NCBI GenBank assembly: GCA_002116315.1
Contig: KZ107840.1
Location: forward strand, 2,161,664 to 2,225,663
DNA length: 64,000 nucleotides
Reading direction: 5' to 3'
Source of the DNA: Epicoccum nigrum
Lineage: Eukaryota; Ascomycota; Dothideomycetes; Pleosporales; Didymellaceae
The notes below the pieces were generated by a model, which was not told where the DNA came from, ran no database searches, and saw only the letters and a program-made list of their open reading frames with translations. A program made the translations under genes and the position numbers. Positions 1 to 9,319 of the stretch are shown here, one piece after another (position 1 is the first letter of the stretch; each line of letters opens with the position of its first letter).

Positions 1-258
1 CTGCAAACCCGCCAGGGCCCCCTGAGGACATTTCTCATCCTCGCGCGCTACGCTAGTCGCACCGTGTACGAGGAGGCTCTCGAGAAAATCCAGTCAAGAG
101 GCAGTCTTCTTTGGCCAGGCAACTTGTTCATGTGGCTGGCGGCGTGGAGCAGGCATTTCCGTGTGGAGGTCAAGTTGGGGACGTACGAGACATGGTTGAA
201 GGTCAGGGCGCTGGCGGGGTTGAGGCAGATCGCGGTGCAGGATAGTTTTAGGGAGTGA
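1..258 (+). CDS. 3' end of an unrecognised protein-coding gene
   Basis: The frame is already open at base 1 and runs 85 codons to a TGA at 256-258, so the start lies outside the window. The visible C-terminus is rich in Arg, Leu and Trp and holds one hydrophobic patch (LLWPGNLFMWLAAW) between basic segments, which could be an amphipathic or membrane-associated helix. It ends in QDSFRE with no recognisable targeting signal. Base composition and codon use match the other genes on the left side. I do not recognise the family. The frame could also be read from the GTG at 64, but there is no ATG in the visible part, which supports a longer protein entering from the left. Confidence 0.5.
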   Translation: MQTRQGPLRTFLILARYASRTVYEEALEKIQSRGSLLWPGNLFMWLAAWSRHFRVEVKLGTYETWLKVRALAGLRQIAVQDSFRE

Positions 259-1807
259 GCGCTTGCGAAGCGCTGGGTGAGGGGTTTTCGTTCAAGCGGC
301 GAAGAGGGAAGGGGGGTGTTGAGGGCGTGAGGGCGTGAGGGCGTGAGGGCGTGAGGGCGAGGGATGTGGTGATGGATACCCTGGTGTTTTGTTTTGCTGG
401 TGCATAAGCGCTTGTTTCTGCGGTGTATGGATTTGCAGAAGTGTGTATAGACTATTGATTGGAGTGTGCATATTTTTGCGAAGCGTTATCGTTGTAGAGA
501 GAGTAGATTCATGCAAGAGATGGCAGGAGCAAAGCATGTATGGTCCCTGAGCAGCTGTACATTGGAAGGGACTACTTGACGAGCACGAGGCATGAGCGTT
601 CTTACCTTGCTCTTTCACACTACACTTAGGTGAAGATGCACTTTGAAAAGCCAAACTACAGTGATGATAAATCAGCTGATTTACCAATGTTAGCACATGC
701 TGCTTGCTCAGATACCGTCTAGATGGCTTTACTGCAAAAACGCCGGACGCTGAGTGGTTCTTGGACAAGCCCCGTATAGGACAAAAGCCCTCAGGTCGAG
801 AAGAACGAGGGCTCTTCTAACTTGAGTGCAGATGTCAATGTTTTCTGCGTGTTTGATCAAGCGTTTACAAAGCGTTTTGAGGCCCCGCAGAACAGTCTTG
901 GAAAGCGAGATGGAAACTCTTAGTCTGACTATCGAGAAAATTTACTACAGGCACCTCTCTTCCCAGGCCATCCTGATAAGTGGCCTGTTGGGCAGAATAG
1001 TTGGGGTAGGTGAAGTGCAGATGCAGATGGTGCAGGGATGTGGGATTGCGAGCTAGACGTCATCGGTTCTGGTCATGACAGGCACGCGTATGCGTGTCTG
1101 CGCCATTTGACGGACGTAGTGTAGCTGGGACGTGTCATATCAGGGCTGCGGCGGCTGCTGCAGCTCCTGCTGATGCCAGAAAAGCTCCTCTGCTGTCCTG
1201 TCCTGTTATTACCATTCGTGACGCTGCCTTTGCCTCTGCCTCTGCCATCTCGCACGGCATGATCCCAGGCGGCAGTGTCGTCCGAGCGTGATCGCGTTCC
1301 TGTTCTCGACATCGAGCCAACAAGCGGGGCACCGCCAAGGCCGTATCCAGCGCAGTGCAGCGCAGTGCAGTGCAGGCAGGCTGCCAGTCCATGGCCGTGC
1401 CCGCCTTGTCGCAAGTGCGTCTGCCTTTATTCAGTGCAGTTCCCAGCATTGGTCATAGTCGCATAAGCAGAGCAGAGCGAGAGCGTCATCGGTTTCCAAG
1501 TATTCGCATTCACTATAGCGGTGGCGGCGCGTTTGCTAGTCCCGTCTTGTAGCCGCTGCACAGCCTCTCTGCCCGGTACCCTCGTCTGTTGGCCGACTCC
1601 GACTGCAGCTCTCCTACTAGACTACCGTCCCAGCTGCGCCTGCGAGCTGCAACAACGCCTGCCCTGATCGCAGACCCGCACACCGGCGAGCTCTGAGAGC
1701 CGCCTTGTTGCACCACCCCACCCGCAGTACTCAGTACTCAGTACTCAGCGAGCAGCCCTAGCCCCAGCCCCAGCCCCAGCCGCAGTCTGCCTGCGCGGTT
1801 TACCACC
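259..1807. other. Intergenic region, 3' flank plus Rsp5 promoter
   Basis: No supported gene. It holds simple tandem repeats: an 8-base GGGCGTGA-type unit repeated about five times at 321-358, GTGCA-type repeats near 1350-1375, three copies of AGTACTC at about 1728-1748, and a CCCCAG tract at about 1757-1782. The last 300 bases are cytosine-rich and presumably the promoter and 5' leader of the ubiquitin ligase gene. The short open frames here show no family resemblance. Confidence 0.55.
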
Positions 1808-4618
1808 ATGAACCCAGCCGAGCAGCCCAACCTGCGCATCACCAGTGCGTGCCCCAGCGCCCCCCGCCTTGCTCGTGCATCGGTGTCGGTGTCAGTATCC
1901 ACGGCTAACAGTGCGCAGTCATTGCCGCCGATGGTCTCTACAAGCGCGATGTCTTCCGTACGTACCGCACCGCAACTGTCCACGCTGACCCGCCGCTCAC
2001 ACATGCGCTGCAGGCTTCCCGGATCCCTTCGCCGTGGCCACAGTCAATGGCGAGCAGACGCGCACCACGAGCGTCATCAAGAAGACGCTGAACCCCTACT
2101 GGAACGAGAGTTTCGACATGTATGTGAGCCCACGCCCCAGTACAGTGCAGTGCAGTGCAGGATACATGCTGATATGGAGGCCAGGCGGGTCAACGAAGAG
2201 AGCGTGCTCGCAGTCCAGATCTTTGACCAGAAGAAGTTCAAGAAGAAGGACCAGGGCTTCCTCGGCGTCATCAACGTCCGCGTGGGGTCTGTCATCGACC
2301 TCGATGCGGGGGGCGACGGTACCTAAACATGTCCCTGGGGCGAAACCACGGTACTTACTGACACGCAACTAGAAATGCTCACTCGCGACCTGAAAAAGTC
2401 GACCGACAATATGGTCGTGCACGGCAAACTCATCCTCAACCTCTCCACCAACCTCCAGTCGCCCATCAACAACCAAGGAGCAGGCGCCGCGCCCCGTCCC
2501 TCAGCTTCTAGCCACCCCTCGGTCAACGGCGCCACGACGGCAGGAGCTTCGACCCCGCAACAGTCGACGCAGAACCTCAACCCCAACATGTACCCTGGCC
2601 AGCGACCGACGTCGGTCGCTCAGCCCTCAGCCAACAGGCTCAGCCAGCCAGGCCCAACAGGCCCACCGACCACGGCCCCGCCCGTCTCCACCAACGGCGC
2701 ACCTGCCGCAGGACAGAGCCAGAATCCAGGGTACAGCGCGTTCGAGGATGGCCAAGGACGACTGCCCAACGGCTGGGAGCGCCGCGAGGACCACCTGGGC
2801 CGCACCTACTATGTTGACCACAACACGCGGCAGACGACCTGGATCAGGCCGGGCGCAGGCTTCAACGAGAGTGACAACCGTAATGCCGTCGCCGCATCCA
2901 CCCAGCAGGAGCGTGTACGCCACCAGAACCGCATGTTGCCTGAGGATCGTACGGGAGCCAACTCCCCTACCCTCGCCGACCGACAGCCTTCGCCACCAAA
3001 TGCAACCGCAGGTGCAGCCAACGCTGCGAGCATGATGGCCACCGGTGCTACCACCGCCGGAACCGGCGAGCTGCCTTCAGGCTGGGAGCAGCGACACACG
3101 CCCGAAGGCCGACCGTACTTTGTGGACCACAACACTCGCACAACCACCTGGGTGGACCCTCGTCGACAGCAGTATATTAGGATGTACGGCGGTCAGGCCG
3201 CAAATGGAAGCACCATCCAGCAACAGCCCGTGTCCCAGCTTGGACCCCTGCCGTCAGGATGGGAAATGCGACTCACAAACACCGCCCGAGTCTACTTTGT
3301 CGACCATAACACGAAGACTACCACCTGGGACGATCCGCGCCTGCCCTCGTCCTTGGACCAGAACGTGCCGCAGTACAAGCGTGATTTCCGTCGCAAGCTC
3401 ATCTACTTCCGCTCGCAACCCGCCCTCCGCATTGTCAGTGGGCAGTGCCATGTCAAGGTCAGGCGAACGCATATCTTCGAAGACTCGTACCATGAGATTA
3501 TGCGCCAATCTGCTGCGGATCTGAAGAAGCGTCTGATGATCAAGTTCGACGGAGAAGACGGTCTTGACTACGGTGGTCTGTCCCGTGAATTCTTCTTCCT
3601 CCTTTCTCACGAGATGTTCAATCCCTTCTACTGTCTTTTCGAATACTCGGCGCACGACAATTATACCCTGCAGATCAACCCTCACTCTGGCATCAATCCT
3701 GAGCATTTGAACTACTTCAAGTTTATTGGGCGAGTGGTGGGACTTGCTATTTTCCACCGCCGTTTCCTGGATGCCTTCTTCATCGGAGCCTTTTACAAGA
3801 TGATCCTCAGGAAGAAGGTTGCACTGCAGGACATGGAGGGTGTGGACGCCGATTTCCACCGCAACTTGGAATGGATGTTGAATAACGATATTACCGACGC
3901 GCTGGAGCTCACCTTTGCTACCGATGACGAGAGGTTCGGCGAGACCGTTAGCATCGAGCTGAAGCCAGGAGGTGAGGAGATGGAGGTCACCAACGAGAAC
4001 AAGCACGAATACGTCGAGTAAGTGTCTACGTACAGGAGAAACATGCTCGAATGCTGACATGGCCAGATTGATTACAGAATGGCGCATCCAGAAGCGCGTC
4101 GAGGAGCAGTTCAACGCGTTCCTGAGTGGCTTCAACGAACTCATTCCTCCGGATCTAGTCAACGTCTTCGACGAGCGCGAGCTCGAGCTGCTGATTGGCG
4201 GTATCGCTGACATCGATATCGAGGACTGGAAGAAGCACACCGACTACCGTGGGTACACGGAGAACGACGAGGTCATCCAAAACTTCTGGAAGTGTATCCG
4301 CAGCTGGGACGCCGAGCAGAAGTCGCGTCTGCTGCAGTTCGCCACGGGTACCTCACGTATTCCCGTCAACGGCTTCAAGGATCTGCAGGGCAGCGACGGG
4401 CCGAGAAGATTCACGATTGAGAAGGCTGGCGAGCCGAACCAGCTACCCAAGTCGCACACATGGTATGTTTTGATCTGCAGAAACGCTTCTACGGGTGAAG
4501 TTGCTAATCGTGACATAGTTTCAACCGTCTTGATCTCCCCCCGTATAAGACATTCGAGGCGCTCAACCAGAAACTCACCATCGCTGTTGAGGAGACGGTC
4601 GGCTTTGGCCAGGAATAG
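1808..4618 (+). CDS. RSP5: HECT E3 ubiquitin ligase, NEDD4/Rsp5 (HulA) type
   Basis: Seven exons join in frame to 818 codons: 1808-1844, 1919-1957, 2014-2119, 2185-2318, 2373-4017, 4067-4462, 4519-4618. All introns are GT-AG and each junction restores the expected residues. The protein has an N-terminal C2 domain (about residues 5-135, ending near KKFKKKDQGFLGVINVRVG), three WW domains (about 236-266, 339-369, 398-428, each starting LPxGWE and ending TTW), and a C-terminal HECT domain from about residue 450. The catalytic cysteine lies in SHTCFNRLDLPPY at residue 786, 33 residues from the end, as in the family. Rsp5 ubiquitinates membrane permeases via arrestin adaptors bearing PY motifs and drives endocytosis and vacuolar sorting. 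Length matches Aspergillus HulA (about 815). The short first exons explain why a single-frame scan starts at the internal Met at 2375. Confidence 0.96.
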
Positions 4619-6291
4619 ACGGCATTGTTTGCACTGCGATATATTACATCGCAAGGCAATGCGGGCTGAGGCAACAGTGTACAAAAACTCGGAGAGCACC
4701 ACACACCCACGACACATGTAAACTGCTCTTGCAGGCTAATACATACTTATCAACTCGCTTGTTTTGTTGGCTGGCATAAGCAAAATATATCTCGTTTTCA
4801 AGCACGTGCGTGCGTGCGAGCGAGATCAATATAAGGAAGGGATCCTGGGAAACGGATCGAGCGTTCATTATTCTTTCTCAGGCGTTATGTTGTAATTAGG
4901 ATAGCAAAGCGAGCGAAGCGGCCCCCCTTTGGGGCTCCATTCAAATCCAGCGAAAGCATTGGACCCAGTGGCGTGCATGAGAAGGGCATGTGATGGGATG
5001 TGATGTGGGAACCACTAGAAGGGACTCGATGGATGGATGGATATACTGTTTGATATTGTTATGTATTACGTTACCTATCCCACCGCAGCTCCTCTTGTTC
5101 GTCTGTATATACTGCCCGATTATACCGGGTTAGCCTGTGTGACCCGGCTAACGGGATGGTGACGGGCTGTGCTACCATGAAGGAGTGGGTTAGGGAGCTG
5201 CATGCAAACACGGGACGGTAAGTACAGAAGCACGTAAATCAACAGGCACAGAGGAAGAGGTAGGAGTGAAGTAGTAATTAGTCAGGATACACCACCTTAC
5301 CATTTTCCGAGCGAACACTGCACTTCTGAGTCATTCAGTTAAGATAAAGTAGAAAGGCAAAGTAGCCAACTGAAATTGTAGCTATCTCAGGCCTGTTCTT
5401 AATTGTCTAATACATGCCACTTAGATCTGAAGCTATCCGACTGCTCTATTGATGCAGTGCGGTTGGCGTCCGATCGGCCGTGGCAAAGTGCTGTAGTAGC
5501 TGTGAATAGCGTATGTGTTGCAGTTTCGTGTCCTTGTACGTGTGTCTGGATGTTTCATAAATACTAGACTGTTGGATACTATGTTTCTGTAGTGATATCT
5601 CAGATTGTAGGGAACGGAGGAGCGTAGCACATGTGAGATTGATTTTTTTTTCAGATTAACTGGTACACTTAATTCCGTGCTCTCCTTTCTCATCGCCGCG
5701 CTCATGCTTCAGTCTGCAATCTGCAAAGGCAGAGCGTCGAGAGCTCAGCACGGCTAGCAAAGAGCTTCTTCTCCAGGTTGACAGATGACTACACCTCCAA
5801 TGTATGAGCGACGGAACTTGACAAGTCATGTCTAGACATGCTATGACCACCCTTCCTTCAACGCTGAAGAAATCATAGGAAGAACTTCGCCGATTGTCGG
5901 TAACAGATAGAGCGATTCACAATGTTGGCAGTAGTGTGCGTGAAGACAACATTAGTGTCTCTCTGCAAAAATGTGTCTGTAATAGCGTCTGCATCGAAGG
6001 AAGCGGGGCATAGCACAGTGAGAATGGGCAGGGAAATGGCGAGAGAGAGAAGATATGATATGCAGCGAGAGGGGGAAACCAGGGGTTGGAAGGCCAGAGC
6101 GGAAAGACGAGCAAGAGGACGAGAGCACCACAGAACACACCGCCTACGCTATATCCTACTCAAGAAAAGGGAAACATGTCAACACAGAAGATCCATCGAC
6201 CACAAACAACGCTCTGTCGTTCGCATTCAAATTATAATTACGTACCACCCCATATCCTTACCATCCACACCACTCCGAGCTTTTCTCCAAT
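4619..6291. other. Intergenic region between convergent Rsp5 and GPI-protein genes
   Basis: No supported gene. The first few hundred bases are AT-rich 3' flank of the ligase gene (polyadenylation region likely near 4730-4800). A short inverted-repeat element lies at about 5283-5503 and is listed separately. The small frames at 5656-6347 have no recognisable content. Confidence 0.5.
5283..5503. mobile_element. MITE-like inverted-repeat element, copy 1
   Basis: The right end (about 5470-5500, containing CGGCCGTGGCAAAGTGCTG) closely resembles the right end of copy 2, and its reverse complement partly matches the left end at about 5289-5316. The ends are imperfect (roughly two thirds matching). 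There is no open frame. The boundaries are approximate and no clear target duplication was found. It is grouped with three other copies in the window because of the shared end motif GGCCGTGG(C)xAGTGCTGTA. Confidence 0.5.
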
Positions 6292-6877
6292 CTAAAACAG
6301 TCCCGCAGCAGCGAACAGAGCAACAACAGCCGCACCAGCGGGTGTAGTCAGCGAGCTCGCGGCGCCGGTTGCGAACGCAGCCGCGCTCGAGGCAGCGGAC
6401 GCCGCCGAGCCGGTGGCAGAGGCAGAGGCAGAGGTAGCAGTGGGCGTGGCGGTGGTGGCTGTCTTGGCGACAGAGGCGACGCTGGCCATGGAGGAGGAGG
6501 CAGCGGCGCGGAGACTGTCAGATGATTAGTAAATTGCACCACAAAAATACTTCCATTCATTCTGCCAAACTAGAAGCTGGATGCTAGGGGCGTGGACTGG
6601 GTAGGACGTACGGCTCAGCAGCAGTGCAGTACTGGGTGACCTGGTTCTGGACCGGGGGCTTCATGTTGCTGTCCGGGCAGTTGTTGTAGCACGTCAGAAC
6701 GTCTGTGTACACGTCACACATGCAGATCCAGTCGTTGGCGTTCTTCTGGCAGCCCTCGATGCGGTCCTGGTAGCCCTGGACGCAGGCATCAACGATGTTC
6801 TGCGCGGCGCACTTCTCCTCGGCGAGGGCAGTGGTGGTGAGCGCAATGGCGCTGAGGAGAATTGTGGTGCTGCGCAT
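6292..6877 (-). CDS. Small secreted GPI-anchored eight-cysteine protein
   Basis: Two exons on the minus strand, 6877-6612 and 6514-6292, with a 97-base GTACGT...CAG intron containing a TACTAAT-like branch site. They give 162 residues. Residues 1-19 (MRSTTILLSAIALTTTALA) are a signal peptide. The mature part holds eight cysteines (KC, DAC, EGC, WIC, MC, TC, NNC, QYC), followed by a Ser/Ala/Thr-rich stalk and a C-terminal hydrophobic tail (GAAVVALFAAAGLF) that fits a GPI-attachment signal. This is the architecture of fungal GPI-anchored Ser/Thr-rich wall proteins and is reminiscent of CFEM proteins, although the cysteine spacing is not clearly CFEM. An in-frame Met at 6952 would place 25 polar residues before the signal peptide, so the 6877 start is preferred. 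Function is unknown; the likely location is the cell surface or wall. Confidence 0.8.
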
Positions 6878-9319
6878 TTTGGAGGTTGGTTGAGAGGGTT
6901 GTGGGTATTGAAGGTCTGTGTGCACGCGTGAATTGAAAGAGAAGAGACCCAAAGCGAGTGGTGGGTTAAGCGGACAGACAGAGGTGAAGAGTGGACAGTT
7001 GTGGAGACGAGAAGTAAGTCGAATGATCGGGAACGCGAGAAAAGGGAGGGTCAGAAGTCATATACGCTCCGTGCCCCATCTCCTCACCTTCACTATCCCT
7101 TCCCCAGTAATGCGCCAAACGCAGTATCACTGCGCCAAGCCAAAGTAAACATTCATCCACCGTTGCACACGCCATCGCGCGTTCCCTGCGCGGGGCAACC
7201 AGACTCGATTCAGCGCCCACTTGCCTCGGGAGGGAAAGCGGGCGTCCCAGACCAAACTCGGCTGGGCTAGAGCACCCGAGCGAGGCCCGGGTCCCCTATA
7301 TTTAGGCGCGCAATGCATTGGACTCGACCTGGAACTATGTTTGTCTCGCGAGGAGGGGCTCGTACCTACTGCGGTGCTGTGTGGTTGGTGATACCGGTAG
7401 TACACATGGAAGCAGCCGGTGCCGCGGTGCCGGCTGCGGGACCAAACCAAACCACGTCACGATGGGCGGCTGTGGTTTGCTGAAATGGATGTTAAAATGG
7501 TTGATGAAATGGAAGGAGCAAAAATCGAGCGGCTCGGTTGATCAAGGTCCGTGATTGGTGGATGGGGTGATGTGCGCAGGGGGCAATTTAAGAAGTTTGA
7601 GTGGTTGTCAATGCTTCTTGTTATTATGGGCTTTTCCTCTTGAGTGTTATCGAGAGGGAGATCGTGTTGCAGGTTGATGGTTGTGAGATGTTGCAAGTTC
7701 GCGTGCCGTTAATGTGCTCGGAGGGTAAGGCATGGTTGTCTTTGGTTCGTCTGTGGGTACGAAGCATGCTACTCGAGATCGTTGGTGATCAGAAGGTCGC
7801 AGGATGCTGCTGTCAGCGATACACCGCGCTGCCAACGATACTTTGTACACCTACAACCCACTTATCAAGCTGCTTTGGGCAGCTTGCACTTGCACTGGTG
7901 AGGTTTACCCAGCTTGGCCGCTTGCTCTGGTCGTTGTCTCTGCACCAACCAATGTTATAACCACGAAATTTTCATGGTGCAGAAGCGTTGCCATGAGGGG
8001 TTTGCATGTTCGATCTTCAATGATGCTCTCCTCATTTGTGGGCTTTTTGAGCGTCCAAGGCTCCTGCCGTTGCTCGTTCGATCAAGCAATGCGGAATGCG
8101 ACCAAGCACCTACGCTCCAACGTTGGCTGCCGCTCGCAGACACGGCTCATTACGAGGAACGATAGCCAGTAAGTCAATCTCAGGGGCATTCGAGCACGTT
8201 CTTCCTCACCGGCTGCAAGCAGGTAGGGCGACCTCGCCTTGCAGGTCCGCGGAGGCGATGTTCCGACTCTCGAGCCTTCCACGCCGGCTTGGAAGCCTCG
8301 GAACGATGCACGACCTCACGTGCGCAAAGGTGAGGCTCTGTCGTGCAACAACACAGCACATGATTCCACTGGGCTCTTTGGGCCTCCAGTTCGCTGGTGA
8401 TAAGTGTACGCCGGCAGAGCATCAAGCGAGGTTCGTCGACCGCCACCCTCGCGTCTGCCCCACGATTTGGGCGAGATTGTTGCGCGTTGCGTTGCGAGGC
8501 ACCGCGTCTAGCCGCGTCTGGAGCACCCAAGCGAGCGCCATAGCGGCAACTCTCCACGGTCTGGGGAAGCTGGGGTCAGCGCGGCTCTTTGCTCGGGGCG
8601 TCGCCTGGTGTTGCGCTGGGATGCTCTGCAGATGCGGAGAGGAAGTGCGTTGCGGTCGACATCATGATAAAAGGCAAAGGTAAGGGCATCTGCAACACCT
8701 GCCGGCCTTCCTTCAAGACCGCCAAAGAACGACATCCGAGCCTCGGGGCAATGTGCGATGACTCGTACTCAGTACGGTCAAAGTCAGACCGAATTATTGG
8801 CATAATCTGGCTCCGTGACCGGCCGAGCGCTGAGCGGCGAGGCAGCCAGTGCATGACGGAATGGCGTTCCCACCTCCACATCGTTCACTGCCAACCCGCT
8901 GCCAATGACCACACCAGATTTGCGCGCCGGCCGTATCGCTACCCAACTGCCATGCCGCAGCATGCACTCCTTTCCACCTTTCCCTCGCCAGCCTGCAGCT
9001 GAACTGTGCGGCATTTCTGGGGTTATCATCGGACCCTTTCACCGCAACGTCCCTTCCCTCTCCACTTTTCTCTCCACACTCGCACCCGGACCGTCGCCCT
9101 TTCAGCGCGTTTGCCCTCCTCCGGTCACCAATTCACGGCTTACATTGCGCTCTCCGCTGCTATCGCTACTCTCTGCTTGTGAGCCTGGTGACTGAACATG
9201 CTGTGGCCTGAGTTCGCGATCCCACGACGACCGCGACCAAGATAGCACCGACATCTGAACAAGAACTCATACTTGGCCGAGGGACCGGGTCTGGTGGATG
9301 CGCGCGACCATTCCTGAAG
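6878..9319. other. Long intergenic region, divergent promoters
   Basis: No gene could be supported in about 2.4 kb. It separates the divergent GPI-protein gene and the receptor-transporter fusion gene, so both promoters lie here. The last 280 bases (about 9040-9180) are pyrimidine-rich, as is common upstream of fungal start sites. Frames such as 8096-8683 and 8589-9002 overlap one another on both strands and show no family features. Confidence 0.5.

Noticed and set aside
321..358. Tandem 8-base repeat as a CRISPR-like array
   Set aside because: Units are directly adjacent without spacers, and the sequence is eukaryotic. It is a simple minisatellite.
6584..6952. A start at 6952 for the GPI-anchored protein
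   Set aside because: It would put 25 polar residues in front of a clear signal peptide that starts at the Met at 6877.
8096..9195. Several overlapping 80-195 codon frames upstream of the fusion gene
   Set aside because: They overlap on both strands, contain no family features and cannot be joined into a plausible spliced gene.
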